64,000 nt of DNA from Aliihoeflea sp023389195 (GCA_023389195.1 JAEWET010000014.1:1-64000), one strand, 5' to 3'; numbered from the stretch's first letter, positions 31,969-43,330 are shown. Notes: a model not told the origin generated them from the letters alone. Program-made: numbers and translations.

Positions 31969-32033
31969 TGAAGTGACCCCCACCCTTTATCCCTCCCCAC
32001 AAGGGGGAGGGATAAAGGGTGGGGGTCACTTCA
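31969..32033. repeat. Palindromic repeat family A, short form
   Basis: A near-perfect 65-bp palindrome with arms reading TGAAGTGACCCCCACCC and TTTATCCCTCCCC around ACAAG. It has the arms of family A (36291, 53283, 58791) but no core. It may act as a transcript end for the permease gene. Confidence 0.85.
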
Positions 32034-32056
32034 GGAAAAACCGGCACAAGTGCGGA

Positions 32057-32083
32057 CAAAAAAAGCGCCCCAAAAGGGGCGCT
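32057..32083 (-). terminator. Strong rho-independent terminator (leftward)
   Basis: The perfect stem AGCGCCCC/GGGGCGCT with loop of four is followed on the minus strand by seven T. It lies 190 bases downstream of the acetoacetyl-CoA synthetase stop. It ends that transcript or a separate small RNA. Confidence 0.75.
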
Positions 32084-32200
32084 ACGGAATTTGTGTCACA
32101 CAGGGACTTGAAGCGGGAGGCGCGCGGCCTTTCGGGACGCGTCTTGTCTCAAGTTGCACCCACAATGGCGCGGGAACCGTTAACGAAACCTTGCTGCGGA
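32064..32200 (-). ncRNA. Possible small RNA ending at a strong terminator
   Basis: The stretch upstream of the terminator can fold: ACTTGA (near 32150) pairs with TCAAGT (near 32110), and the segment between contains CTCCCG, an anti-Shine-Dalgarno-like element seen in rhizobial sRNAs. No gene occupies it. I do not see a clear promoter, so it could equally be the 3' UTR of the upstream gene. Confidence 0.3.
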
Positions 32201-32273
32201 ACCGAAATTTTTACCGAATGCTAGGGACGTTGGCGAAGCGGTAAATTTTGGCACAAGGATCAGTTAACCATGA

Positions 32274-34232
<1,959 letters not shown>

Positions 34233-34420
34233 GCGGGTCCTCCCAGAAATGGTCGCGCTCTTGAAGCACGGCGCGGGCTTGGCTGACAAGCCACGCGCGG
34301 CATCGTAGAAATACGTTGGCAACGGCCCTTCCAAGGCCACAAATGCTTGAAAAGGCATTCGCATCGAATAGGCTCCGCGGCAATGCAGACGTGCGGGTGT
34401 CTGCCAGTCGGCGAGGTTGA

Positions 34421-36274
34421 ATGCAGGGACAGGTCGTCAGACGAACGATCATCGGGCTCGCCGCCCTCATCGTCGTGGGCGTCGGGCTGGTTCTCGCGCT
34501 GCCGTGGATCGCCTCGACCCAGCTCGTGCGCGACCGGATCGCCTACGAATTGTCGGCCTGGAGCGGCTATCGCGTGCAGCTCGGCCAGGCCCCGCACATC
34601 GATGTCTGGCCGACCTTTTCCGCCCATCTTTCCAATGTCGCGCTCTATGAATGGGGCGCCCATGACAGCCGCCCGGTGCTCGAGGCCGAGCGCGTCGACA
34701 TCGACCTTTCGGCGCTGGCCGCGCTGCGCGGCGACGTCGTCTTTTCCAGGCTCGCGCTCGAACACCCGCTGCTGCGGCTGACGCGGGCGACGCCGGTCTT
34801 CGACCTGCCGCCCCTGCCTGGCGGCGGACGGATGAGCCGAGCGATCGACACGGCCAGCCAGGTCGTCGGCGCCAATGCCGTCGAGCCGGACCTTTCGGCC
34901 CTGCCGAGCGACCCGTTCGGACAGGTGACGTTCAATGACGGACGCATCGCGGTCGTCGAGGACGGGCAGGACCAGGTGATCCTTTCGGGCCTGACCGGAC
35001 AGATCGGCTGGCCCGCGCTCGACCGGCCGGCGACCCTGACGGCCGCCGGGGTCTGGCGCAGCGAAGCGATCCGTGTCGAGGCGGCGAGCGCGCAGCCGCT
35101 GCTGCTCATGGCCGGCGGCACCTCGCCGATGCGCCTTTCGCTCGACGCCGCGCCGGCCAAGCTGCGCTTCGATGGGGCGGCGAACCTTTCGGTCAATTCT
35201 TTCTTCGACGGAGAGGCGAGCTTCGAGACGCCCTCGCTGCGACGCGCGCTCGAATGGTCGCGCACCGACATCGCCGCCGGCCAGACGATCGGCGCGGCCA
35301 AGCTTTCGGGCCGGATCACCGGCAGCGCGGAACGGTTGCGGATCGAGGACGCGGTGCTCGACCTTGCGGGAAGCCCGGGCACAGGCGTCCTCGAACTTTC
35401 GAATGACGGCGCCGCACCGACCATCGGCGGCTCGATCGCCTTCGACCAGTTGAATCTGGGCACGTTCCTCGCCGCCTTCACGCCGCAGATCGACCGCGTC
35501 GACGAAGCGGCCGACCTGATCGACGAGAACGCGGCGCGCCAGCTCAATCTCGACCTGCGGCTTTCGGCGACGCAGGCGCAGCTCGGCAGTTTCGCACTGG
35601 CGGGGCTCGCCGCGACGGCGCAGCTCAAGGACGGCAATGCCGCTTTCGACATCTCCGATGCGACCGCCTTCGGCGGCACGATCCAGGCGGGCATACGGAT
35701 CGAGCCGGCCGGCGGCGCCAATGCCGTCGAGTTGCGATTCCTGGCGAGCGAGATCGATGTCGGCGCGATGACGCTTCAGGCGGGCGCCAAGCGCTTCGTG
35801 CCGCAGACGCGCGGCAACCTGTCCGCCATCCTGCGCGGCAAGGGCAATGACTGGAACTCCGTCATCTCGACCTCGGAGGGCACGCTGACGGCCAATTTCG
35901 GTCCGGGCGACATCGTCGGCATCGACGCCAACGCGTTCCTGGCGCGGTCGGCGGATGGGCGGATGTTCCCGCTGTCGGACGTAGCCGAGGGCGCCCTGCC
36001 GATCCGCGGCCTCCAGTTCAGCGCCGCCGTCGGGCGCGGACTGGCACGGATCGACACCGCGACGGTGTCGATGGAAGGCCGGCGCGCCTCGCTCACCGGC
36101 ATCGTGCCGCTCGCGGGCCGCGCGCTGGCGCTTTCCGGCGAGGTCGCGCCGGTTGACGGCCAGGGTCAGGTGACCGGCGAGGCCGCGAAATTCTTCGTCG
36201 GCGGGGGCTGGGACGAGCCGTTCATCTCGCCGGTGGCGAATGCGCCGGATGTGCGGGATGGGCCGGAGCTTTGA
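34421..36274 (+). CDS. AsmA family protein
   Basis: 617 aa. One N-terminal membrane anchor (RTIIGLAALIVVGVGLVLAL, residues 8-27) is followed by the AsmA N-terminal pattern (VRDRIAYELSAWSGYRVQLG, then HIDVWPTFSAHLSNVAL). A long periplasmic beta-rich region follows, and a C-terminal AsmA_2 part with LDLRLSATQAQLGSFALAGL, RGNLSAILRGKGNDW and a closing IRGLQFSAAVGRGLARIDTA. AsmA-like proteins are thought to move phospholipids across the periplasm. Divergent from acetoacetyl-CoA synthetase; no obvious operon partner. A family A repeat follows. Confidence 0.85.
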   Translation: MQGQVVRRTIIGLAALIVVGVGLVLALPWIASTQLVRDRIAYELSAWSGYRVQLGQAPHIDVWPTFSAHLSNVALYEWGAHDSRPVLEAERVDIDLSALAALRGDVVFSRLALEHPLLRLTRATPVFDLPPLPGGGRMSRAIDTASQVVGANAVEPDLSALPSDPFGQVTFNDGRIAVVEDGQDQVILSGLTGQIGWPALDRPATLTAAGVWRSEAIRVEAASAQPLLLMAGGTSPMRLSLDAAPAKLRFDGAANLSVNSFFDGEASFETPSLRRALEWSRTDIAAGQTIGAAKLSGRITGSAERLRIEDAVLDLAGSPGTGVLELSNDGAAPTIGGSIAFDQLNLGTFLAAFTPQIDRVDEAADLIDENAARQLNLDLRLSATQAQLGSFALAGLAATAQLKDGNAAFDISDATAFGGTIQAGIRIEPAGGANAVELRFLASEIDVGAMTLQAGAKRFVPQTRGNLSAILRGKGNDWNSVISTSEGTLTANFGPGDIVGIDANAFLARSADGRMFPLSDVAEGALPIRGLQFSAAVGRGLARIDTATVSMEGRRASLTGIVPLAGRALALSGEVAPVDGQGQVTGEAAKFFVGGGWDEPFISPVANAPDVRDGPEL

Positions 36275-36290
36275 GGTTTCTTTTGAAGGG

Positions 36291-36436
36291 GACCCCCACC
36301 CTTTATCCCTCCCCACAAGGGGGAGGGAGGGCGTCGGCGTTGTGCTTCATCCCTTGAAACCGGTCCAAGCTTGACGGTGAAATGCTCTGTTGATGGCCTC
36401 CCTCCCCCTTGTGGGGAGGGATGAAGGGTGGGGGTC
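36291..36436. repeat. Palindromic repeat family A, full form (MITE-like)
   Basis: 146 bp. It begins GACCCCCACCC, TTTATCCCTCCCC, ACAAGGGGGAGGGAGG and ends with the inverted copy, giving roughly 40-bp terminal inverted repeats around a core of about 66 bp with TTGAAACCGG. It lies between convergent genes. Confidence 0.9.
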
Positions 36437-36460
36437 GGTAGCGCGCGGACCCGTCCACAC

Positions 36461-37276
36461 TCACCCCTGAGCGGCGGCCTGTTCGTCTCGGCGGCGCTGG
36501 ACGTCGCGGCGCTTGTTGACCAGCGAGGCGAGGATGACTCCAACGCCCACCACCCCGATGAGGATCGTCGAGACGGCGTTGATCTCGGGCGTCACGCCGA
36601 GTCGGACCTGGCTGTAGATGCGCATCGGCAACGTCGTCGCGCCCGGGCCGGAGGTGAAGCTGGCGATGACCAGATCGTCGAGCGAGAGGGTGAAGGCGAG
36701 CATCCAGCCGGCGACGATGGCGGGGAGTATGACCGGCAGCGTGACGGTGAAGAAGGTGCGCGCGGGCGTCGCGCCGAGGTCCTGCGCGGCTTCTTCCAGC
36801 GAGCGGTCGAAGCTCAATAGGCGCGATTGCACGACGACCGCGACGAAGCACATCGAGAAGGTGATGTGGGCGAGCGTGATGGTCATGAAGCCGCGCTCGA
36901 GGCCGATGGCGACGAAGAGCAGGAGCAGCGACAGGCCGGTGATGACTTCGGGCATGACCAGCGGCGCGAAAACCATGCCGGTAAAGAGGATGCGGCCGTG
37001 AAAGCGCGTGTAGCGCGTGAGGACGATCGCCGCGAGCGTGCCGAGCACGGTCGCGACCGAGGCCGACAGAAAGGCGACGCGGAAGGTGACCCAGGCGGCG
37101 TCGAGCAGTTGCTGGTTCTGGAACAGGGACACGTACCAGCGCGTCGAGAACCCGCCCCAGACCGTGACGAGACGGGACGCGTTGAACGAATAGATCACCA
37201 AAAGCAGGATCGGGATGTAGAGGAACGCGAATCCCAGCACCAGCGAGACGACGTTGAAGCGCGAGAGGCGGTTCAT
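36461..37276 (-). CDS. potI: Putrescine/spermidine ABC transporter permease (PotI/PotC type)
   Basis: 271 aa with six membrane segments. The EAA loop for ATPase contact is SLEEAAQDLGATPARTFFTV. Start ATG 37276 overlaps the potH stop (ATGA), matching the potFGHI order. It ends in a basic tail. The upstream in-frame extension within potH is rejected. Last gene of the polyamine operon. Confidence 0.88.
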   Translation of the reverse strand: MNRLSRFNVVSLVLGFAFLYIPILLLVIYSFNASRLVTVWGGFSTRWYVSLFQNQQLLDAAWVTFRVAFLSASVATVLGTLAAIVLTRYTRFHGRILFTGMVFAPLVMPEVITGLSLLLLFVAIGLERGFMTITLAHITFSMCFVAVVVQSRLLSFDRSLEEAAQDLGATPARTFFTVTLPVILPAIVAGWMLAFTLSLDDLVIASFTSGPGATTLPMRIYSQVRLGVTPEINAVSTILIGVVGVGVILASLVNKRRDVQRRRDEQAAAQG

Positions 37277-38184
37277 CGGCCGCGCTCCTGGGCTTTCGCC
37301 TGCGCCTGCTGGAAGAACATGATCGGCACGACGAGGACGAGCAGGAGCACGATGGCGACGGCGGAGGCGACCGGCCAGTCGCGATTGGCAAAGAACTCGT
37401 TCCACAAGGTCTTGCCGATCATCAGCGTCTGCGAGCCGCCGAGAAGGTCCGGGATGACGAATTCGCCGACCGCCGGGATGAAGACCAGCATGCAGCCGGC
37501 AACGATGCCGGGCACCGAGAGCGGCACGGTGATCTTCCAGAACGCGCCGGCCGGCGTCGAGCCGAGATCCTGCGCCGCCTCGATCAACGAGAAGTCCATC
37601 TTCTCCAGCGTCGCATAGAGCGGCAGCACCATGAAGGGCAGGTAGGAATAGACGATGCCGATATAGATCGCCGTGTAGGTGCCGGTGATGATGAGCGGCG
37701 CGTCGATGATGCCGAGCCAGAGCAGGAACTGATTGAGCAGGCCCTCAGGCTTCAGGATGCCGATCCAGGCGTAGACGCGGATCAGGAACGACGTCCAGAA
37801 GGGCAGGATGACGAGCATCAAAAGCAGCGGGCGCAGGCTGTCGGGCGCGCGCGCCATCGCATAGGCCATCGGGTAGCCGATCAGGAGCGCGAGGAAGGTG
37901 GAGACACCCGCGATCCAGACGCTGGTAAGGTAGGCGTTGAAATAGAGCGCGTCGTCCCAGAGCCAGAGGTAGTTTTCGAAGGAGAGTTCGGAGAGGGCTT
38001 CGGTGAAGGCCGCCCATCCTTCGGAAAGGTCGAAGGTCGGGGTGTAGGGGGGCATCGAGATCGCGGTGAAGGACAGCGAAATCTTGAAGACGATCAGGAA
38101 CGGGACGAGGAAGAAGACGAAAAGCCAGAGATAGGGGACGATGATCGTGACGCGGGACGCGATGGCGGCGACGAGGCGGTTCAT
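37273..38184 (-). CDS. potH: Putrescine/spermidine ABC transporter permease (PotH/PotB type)
   Basis: 303 aa, six membrane segments. The N-terminus VTIIVPYLWLFVFFLVPFLI and the large periplasmic loop before TM2 are typical of PotB/PotH. The EAA loop reads LIEAAQDLGSTPAGAFWKIT. It forms a heterodimer with PotI. A repeat-rich gap of 266 bases separates it from potG; a family B element sits there without a terminator look, so transcription may run through. Confidence 0.88.
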   Translation of the reverse strand: MNRLVAAIASRVTIIVPYLWLFVFFLVPFLIVFKISLSFTAISMPPYTPTFDLSEGWAAFTEALSELSFENYLWLWDDALYFNAYLTSVWIAGVSTFLALLIGYPMAYAMARAPDSLRPLLLMLVILPFWTSFLIRVYAWIGILKPEGLLNQFLLWLGIIDAPLIITGTYTAIYIGIVYSYLPFMVLPLYATLEKMDFSLIEAAQDLGSTPAGAFWKITVPLSVPGIVAGCMLVFIPAVGEFVIPDLLGGSQTLMIGKTLWNEFFANRDWPVASAVAIVLLLVLVVPIMFFQQAQAKAQERGR

Positions 38185-38234
38185 GGGTGGGCCTCATGGA
38201 CTTCAGCGAGCTCGGAAGCGTAGCGCTCTGTCGA

Positions 38235-38420
38235 ACCCCCCTCTGCCCTGCCGGCCATCTCCCCCTCAAGGGGGGAGATCAGTCTCGTCGTCGGCGTGCT
38301 CAATCGGTCGCCATGCTGGCGCAGCGGATAACGCGCTTGATCTCTCCCCTTGAGGGGGGTCCGAAGGACGGGCCGAGACCCGTGGCTCGGGCCAGGGCGG
38401 CCGGCAGGCCAGAGGGGGGT
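38235..38420. repeat. Palindromic repeat family B element
   Basis: 186 bp with long inverted arms: CCCCCCTCTG...GGCC followed by ATCTCCCCCTCAAGGGGGGA on the left, and on the right GATCTCTCCCCTTGAGGGGG, then GGCC... ending AGAGGGGGGT. It lies inside the pot operon between potG and potH. Confidence 0.8.
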
Positions 38421-38450
38421 GTGACGGAGCGCGACCATTGCCATCTTGAC

Positions 38451-39590
38451 CTACCGCGTCAGCACGACGCCGGCGTCGGCGGGGAAGGTGAGCCAGGCGC
38501 GGTCGTTCCAGGTGAGTGGGTCTTCGCTGGTGCGGTGGCGGTTGAGTTCGCTGGAGCGGACGATCTGGCCGTTTGCGAGCTTGACGTTGTAGACGGTCAT
38601 GTCGCCGAGATAGCCGATGTCCCAGACCTCGCCCTCGATGGCGTTGAGCGCGGGATTTTCCGGTTTCCTCGAGGAGATGCGGATTTTTTCGGGGCGCACG
38701 GCGTACCAGACGGTCCCCCCGCCTGCCGCGATCGCGTCGTCGGCGCGGATGGTGACGCCGTCAGCGGTTGCGATCTCGATGCGGCCTTCATCGCGGCCGG
38801 CGACGCGGCCTTCGAAGATGTTCACCGAGCCGACGAAATCGGCGACGAAGCGGGAGGCCGGCGCCTCGTAGACTTCAGCGGGCGTCGCGACCTGCATCAC
38901 CTCGCCCTTGTCCATGATGGCGATGCGGTCGGCCATGGTCATCGCCTCTTCCTGATCGTGGGTGACGACCATGAAGGTGAGGCCGAGCTGCTGCTGCAAA
39001 TCCATCAGCTCGAACTGGGTTTCCTCGCGCAGTTTCTTGTCGAGCGCGCCGAGCGGTTCGTCGAGCAGAAGCACCTTCGGCCGCTTGGCGACGGAGCGGG
39101 CGAGCGCGACGCGCTGGCGCTGGCCGCCGGAGAGCTGGTGCGGCTTGCGCTTGGCGAATTGCTCGAGCTTGACCAGCTTCAGCATCTCGGCGACGCGCGT
39201 TTCGATGTCGGCTTTCGCCATGCCGTCCTGCTTCAGGCCATAGGCGATGTTCTTCTCGACCGTCATGTGCGGGAAGAGCGCGTAGGACTGGAACATCATG
39301 TTGACGGGGCGGCGATAGGGCGGGATGCCGGCGAGGTCCTGGCCGTCGAGCAGGATACGGCCCGAGGTCGGCTGCTCAAAGCCGGCCAGCATTCTAAGCA
39401 GCGTGGACTTGCCGCAGCCCGATGCGCCGAGCAGCGCGAAGAACTCGCGCTCGTAGACATCGAGCGACAGATTGTCGACGGCCGTGAAATCACCGAAACG
39501 CTTGGTGACGTTCTCGAAGGCGATGAACGGTTTCGCGGTCGGATCGGTCCAGGGCGCAAAGCTGCGGCGGATGCTTCCCAGCGATTTCAT
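38451..39590 (-). CDS. potG: Putrescine/spermidine ABC transporter ATPase
   Basis: 379 aa. Canonical ABC motifs: Walker A GASGCGKST (near residue 55), Q-loop FQSYALFPH, signature LSGGQRQRVALARS, Walker B LLLDEPLGALD, H-loop VVTHDQEEA. The C-terminal 120 residues form a TOBE-type regulatory domain (YAVRPEKIRISSRKPENPAL). PotG/PotA proteins drive polyamine uptake. It lies 62 bases after potF, separated by a strong hairpin. Confidence 0.92.
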   Translation of the reverse strand: MKSLGSIRRSFAPWTDPTAKPFIAFENVTKRFGDFTAVDNLSLDVYEREFFALLGASGCGKSTLLRMLAGFEQPTSGRILLDGQDLAGIPPYRRPVNMMFQSYALFPHMTVEKNIAYGLKQDGMAKADIETRVAEMLKLVKLEQFAKRKPHQLSGGQRQRVALARSVAKRPKVLLLDEPLGALDKKLREETQFELMDLQQQLGLTFMVVTHDQEEAMTMADRIAIMDKGEVMQVATPAEVYEAPASRFVADFVGSVNIFEGRVAGRDEGRIEIATADGVTIRADDAIAAGGGTVWYAVRPEKIRISSRKPENPALNAIEGEVWDIGYLGDMTVYNVKLANGQIVRSSELNRHRTSEDPLTWNDRAWLTFPADAGVVLTR

Positions 39591-39619
39591 TCGGGGCCCT
39601 CTGGGTCGGTCGGGAATGA

Positions 39620-39644
39620 AGAGGCCCGGATGAACCGGGCCTCT
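39620..39644 (-). promoter_or_regulatory. Intercistronic stem-loop between potF and potG
   Basis: Perfect stem AGAGGCCCGG/CCGGGCCTCT, five-base loop, without a T-run. Such hairpins behind binding-protein genes protect the upstream mRNA and reduce downstream expression, giving excess binding protein. Confidence 0.6.
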
Positions 39645-39652
39645 CGGATGGT

Positions 39653-40753
39653 TTACTGGCCGGTGACGATGCGGGTCCAGCTTCGGGTGACGAGGCGCTG
39701 GAAGCGGGGCTCGTAGGGCATGACCGTGAACATCTTCTCCAGCGTCGCATCGTCCGGATAGATTGCCGTGTCCTCGATGATCTCGGGCTCGATGAACTCC
39801 TTCGCCGCCTCGTTGCCATTGGCGAAGTAGACGTAGTTCGTCGCCCGCGCGATGACTTCCGGCTCCATGATGAAGTTCAGGAATTCATGCGCTTCCTCGA
39901 CATTCTGCGCGTCGGCGGGGATCGCCATCTGGTCGAACCAGAGCTGGGCGCCCTCTTCCGGCACCGAATAGGCGACTTCGACGCCGTTGGCGGCTTCCTC
40001 GGCGCGATCGGCCGCCTGGAAGACGTCGCCGGACCAGCCGATGGCCATGCAGATGTCGCCGTTTGCGAGCGCATTGATGTATTCGGACGAGTGGAAGCGG
40101 CGGATGTGCGGGCGCACGGCCAGCATGACCTCTTCGGCGGCCTCGAGATCGGCCGGTTCGGTCGAGTTCGGGTCCTTGCCGAGCCAGAGCAGGACGGTCG
40201 GCAGGATGTCCGTCGGGCTGTCGAGGAAATAGACGCCGCAATCGGCGAGCTTGGCGAGGTTTTCCGGATCGAAGGCGATGTCCCAGCTATCGATTTCGGC
40301 GGTGCCGAGGCGCTCCTCGACCATGGCCGGATTGTAGCCGATGCCGACCGTGCCCCACATGTAGTTGATCGAATAGGCGTTGCCGGGATCGTATTTCTCG
40401 GTCTGGCCTTCGACGAAGTCCCACATGTTCTCAAGGTTCGGCAGCTTGGACTTGTCGAGTTCCTGGAACACGCCGGCTTCGATCTGGCGCGACAGGAACA
40501 GGCCGGTCGGCACCACCACGTCATAGCCCGAGCCGCCGGCCAGAAGGCGCGTCTCGAGGATCTCGTTGGAATCGAACACATCGTAGACGACGCGGATGCC
40601 GGTCTTCTCGGTGAACTCGGCGATGAGCGAATCGTCGATATAGTCGGACCAGTTATAGACGTTGACGACCCGGTCCTGCGCGGCGGCCCCGCCGGCGAGG
40701 ACGGCGGCAATGGCCGAGGCGGCTGCGCCGAGCAACATGTTGCGTGACTTCAT
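39653..40753 (-). CDS. potF: Putrescine/spermidine periplasmic binding protein
   Basis: 366 aa. A signal peptide (LLGAAASAIAAVLAGGAAAQ) precedes DRVVNVYNWSDYIDDSLIAE, the PotD/PotF opening with the ligand-site Trp and Ser-Asp. Further family features are GYDVVVPTGLFLSRQIEAGV, YMWGTVGIGYNP and CMAIGWSGDVFQAADRAEEA. ATG 40753 has AGAGGAG upstream and sets the start. It is the first of potFGHI, 94 bases behind a gamma-glutamylpolyamine synthetase on the same strand. Confidence 0.9.
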   Translation of the reverse strand: MKSRNMLLGAAASAIAAVLAGGAAAQDRVVNVYNWSDYIDDSLIAEFTEKTGIRVVYDVFDSNEILETRLLAGGSGYDVVVPTGLFLSRQIEAGVFQELDKSKLPNLENMWDFVEGQTEKYDPGNAYSINYMWGTVGIGYNPAMVEERLGTAEIDSWDIAFDPENLAKLADCGVYFLDSPTDILPTVLLWLGKDPNSTEPADLEAAEEVMLAVRPHIRRFHSSEYINALANGDICMAIGWSGDVFQAADRAEEAANGVEVAYSVPEEGAQLWFDQMAIPADAQNVEEAHEFLNFIMEPEVIARATNYVYFANGNEAAKEFIEPEIIEDTAIYPDDATLEKMFTVMPYEPRFQRLVTRSWTRIVTGQ

Positions 40754-40846
40754 TCGATGGCTCCTCTGTCGGTTTCTTGGGGCTCGCGAAAGCCCGGATA
40801 TGCTTACGATATTTTTGTTTTTGCACTGCGGCAAGCCGCAAAGGCT

Positions 40847-42346
40847 TCACAGATAGGTGGTGCGCTCCAAAGGCGTGATCTCGGCCCAGAAGGCGATAAT
40901 CTCCGCCCGCTTCAGATCGCGGTAGACCTTGGCGAGGAACGGCCCGAGCGCGCGGTCTGCGAACTTGCTCCTGGCCATGAGTTGCAGCGCGTCGTCCATG
41001 TCGTCGGGCAGCATCAGCCCGTCCTCGTCATAGGCATTGCCATCGACGGGCGGCGGCGGAACGGCCTTGGCCTCGATGCCCTCGACCATGCCCTGGATGA
41101 TGGCGGCGAGGACGAGGTAGGGGTTGGCGTCGGCGCCGGCGATGCGATGTTCGACGCGGCGGTTGGTGTCGTTCGAGACGGGGATGCGCAGCGCGACCGA
41201 GCGGTTGTTCTCGCCCCAGACGGCCCGCGTCGGCGCGTATGAGCCGGGCGTGATGCGGCGAAAGCCGTTCCAGGTGTTGATGAAGATCAGGAGCGATTCC
41301 GGCATCGAGGTCAAAAGGCCGGCAACTGCCGATTCCAGCACCTTGCGCCCTGCCGGCCCGCCGAAGATGTTCGATCCCGACGCATCCAGCATGGACGCAT
41401 GGACGTGCATGCCGTTGCCGGCATATTCGAGGAACGGCTTGGCCATGAAGGTGGCCGTCAGCCCATGCGCGCGGGCGCAGCCGAGCACGATCCGGCGCAG
41501 CATGATGACGTCGTCGGCCGCCTTCAGCGGATCGGCGCGGTGCTTCAGATTGACCTCGAACTGGCCGGGCGCGGCCTCCTTGATGATCGTGTCGATCGGC
41601 AGACCTTGCGCGTCCGCCGCATCGCGGATCATGTCGAAGAGGTCGGCATGTTCGGCCAGATCGTCGAGCCCGTACATGCGCAGCCGGTCGGGACCGGCGG
41701 TCGCGCCGACGGGACCCGGCATACCGTCGTCCCAATCCGTGTCGGGGTCGAGCAGGTAGAATTCGAGTTCGAAGGCGACGACGGGGAAGAAGCCCTTCGC
41801 GTTGACCTCGGCGATCTTCTTCTTCAACACCTGGCGCGGGTCGGCCATGTAGGGCTCGCCCTCGGGGGTGAAGGTCTGGAGCAGCACCTGCGCGGTCTTG
41901 CGCTTGGCCCATGGCACGATGGAGAGCGTGCCGCGCGTGGCGCGGCAATAGCCGTCCTGGTCGCCGGTCTCGATGTGCAGCCCCGTCTCGGTGACCTCGC
42001 GGCCCCAGACGTCGAGGCCGTGCAGCGACATCGGGAAATTGACGCCTTCCTCGAAGGCCTTCTTCAGCGCATCGCCCGGCGCCCATTTGCCGCGCATGAC
42101 GCCGTTCGGGTCGACCAGCAGGAACTCGACGGCTTCGATATCGGGATGTTCCTCGATGAAGGCGCGGTATTCGCGCTCGTGATCCGCGGAGACGAATTTG
42201 GACGCTGACTGTCCGCTCTGGGGCGGGGAGGTCGGATGGTCCGCGGATGTTTCAGGATGCGTTTCGAGGATGCCCGTTGCCGTGGGTTGCAAGATAAACC
42301 TGTCTGACTGTTGCCGATCCACGAAGGGTGCCCCTCGCCTCGGCAT
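40847..42346 (-). CDS. Glutamine synthetase-type gamma-glutamylpolyamine synthetase (PuuA-like)
   Basis: Up to 499 aa. The glutamine synthetase catalytic fold is clear: VVAFELEFYLLDPDTDWDD, then PGQFEVNLKH, the active-site block EYAGNGMHVHASMLDASGSN, SYAPTRAVWGENNRSVALRI, and RRVEHRIAGADANPYLVLAA. PuuA-type members ligate glutamate to putrescine. Its position directly upstream of potFGHI supports a polyamine role. The start is uncertain: the first 50 residues are Pro/Ser/Thr-rich and weakly conserved, and a TTG at 42292 is an alternative. A second paralogue lies at 49565. Confidence 0.85.
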   Translation of the reverse strand: MPRRGAPFVDRQQSDRFILQPTATGILETHPETSADHPTSPPQSGQSASKFVSADHEREYRAFIEEHPDIEAVEFLLVDPNGVMRGKWAPGDALKKAFEEGVNFPMSLHGLDVWGREVTETGLHIETGDQDGYCRATRGTLSIVPWAKRKTAQVLLQTFTPEGEPYMADPRQVLKKKIAEVNAKGFFPVVAFELEFYLLDPDTDWDDGMPGPVGATAGPDRLRMYGLDDLAEHADLFDMIRDAADAQGLPIDTIIKEAAPGQFEVNLKHRADPLKAADDVIMLRRIVLGCARAHGLTATFMAKPFLEYAGNGMHVHASMLDASGSNIFGGPAGRKVLESAVAGLLTSMPESLLIFINTWNGFRRITPGSYAPTRAVWGENNRSVALRIPVSNDTNRRVEHRIAGADANPYLVLAAIIQGMVEGIEAKAVPPPPVDGNAYDEDGLMLPDDMDDALQLMARSKFADRALGPFLAKVYRDLKRAEIIAFWAEITPLERTTYL

Positions 42347-42370
42347 GAGTCAAGCTTGGTTCAGGGAGTG

Positions 42371-43330
42371 CTAATTCGGCTGCTGGACGCCGGTGACGCC
42401 AGGCTTGAGCGGGCGGCGCTGGCGGCGGAACTCCAGCCCGATATGGACCAGGAGCGCGGCGAAGACGACCGTGCCGCCCAGGATGGTGCGCGCCGAGGGC
42501 ACCTCGGCATGGACGAGCCACACCCAGACCGGACCGAGCAGCGTTTCGAACGTGCCGAGAAGCGCGGCGAAGGCGGCCGGGATGAGCCGCGCGCCGGTGG
42601 CGAAGAAGGCAAGGCCGAGGCCAAGATTGAGCGCACCGAAGGCGAACAGGAACGCCATGTCGGGGGCCGTCACCGCGAAGGTCGAAGTCTGCGTCGCGGC
42701 GAACGAACCGGCGATGAGCGTGCCGAGGCAGGTCGCCGGCGTCATGCGGACATGGGCATAGCGGCGCGTGATGACGGTGGCGCAGGCGAAGACAAGCGCG
42801 ATCAGCACCGCGAGGCCGTCGCCGATGGGCGAGACGTTTCCGGTGAGCGAATCCGAGACCATGATGGCGACGCCGATGATGACGGCGGCAATGGCGCACC
42901 ACGTGGCCAGCGAGACGCGCTCGCGGAAAAGGACGAACGCGATGAGCGCGGCGATGAGCGGCACGCCGGCCTGCATCAGGAGCACGTTGGCGACGGTGGT
43001 GTAGGAGAGCGCGACGACGAAGGAGGTCGACGCCGTGGCGAAGCAGAGGCCGACCGCGACGCCGGGCAAGCCCATCTGGCGAAAGAGCGCCTTCGTGCCG
43101 GCAAAGCCGTCGCGCCAGACCATGTAGCCGATGAGAAAGGCGGCCGCCCAGAGCGAGCGCCAGAAGACGACCGTCCAGGAATCCGGCGCCTCGATGAAGC
43201 GCGCGATGGCGCCGCCGAAACTCCAGAACAGGGCGGAGAGGAAGACGAGCAGCAGCCCCACGCGCTCCTCGCGCGGGGAGACCGCCGGAACGGCGGCAGA
43301 GACGGCGGTGACGGGCGCGACCTGCGACAT
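42371..43330 (-). CDS. EamA/DMT-family transporter
   Basis: 319 aa with ten membrane segments in two EamA repeats (GLLLVFLSALFWSFGGAIAR and LAVLIALVFACATVITRRYA regions). ATG 43330 is favoured (MSQVAPV) because upstream residues are not membrane-like. Its stop lies 24 bases before the upstream end of the PuuA-like gene region, same strand. It exports or imports small metabolites; substrate unknown. Confidence 0.85.
   Translation of the reverse strand: MSQVAPVTAVSAAVPAVSPREERVGLLLVFLSALFWSFGGAIARFIEAPDSWTVVFWRSLWAAAFLIGYMVWRDGFAGTKALFRQMGLPGVAVGLCFATASTSFVVALSYTTVANVLLMQAGVPLIAALIAFVLFRERVSLATWCAIAAVIIGVAIMVSDSLTGNVSPIGDGLAVLIALVFACATVITRRYAHVRMTPATCLGTLIAGSFAATQTSTFAVTAPDMAFLFAFGALNLGLGLAFFATGARLIPAAFAALLGTFETLLGPVWVWLVHAEVPSARTILGGTVVFAALLVHIGLEFRRQRRPLKPGVTGVQQPN

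Noticed and set aside
30167..32059. A 630-codon open frame antisense to the iron transporter permease
   Set aside because: Arg/His/Asp-rich shadow of a GC-rich membrane protein gene, crossing into the palindromic repeat.
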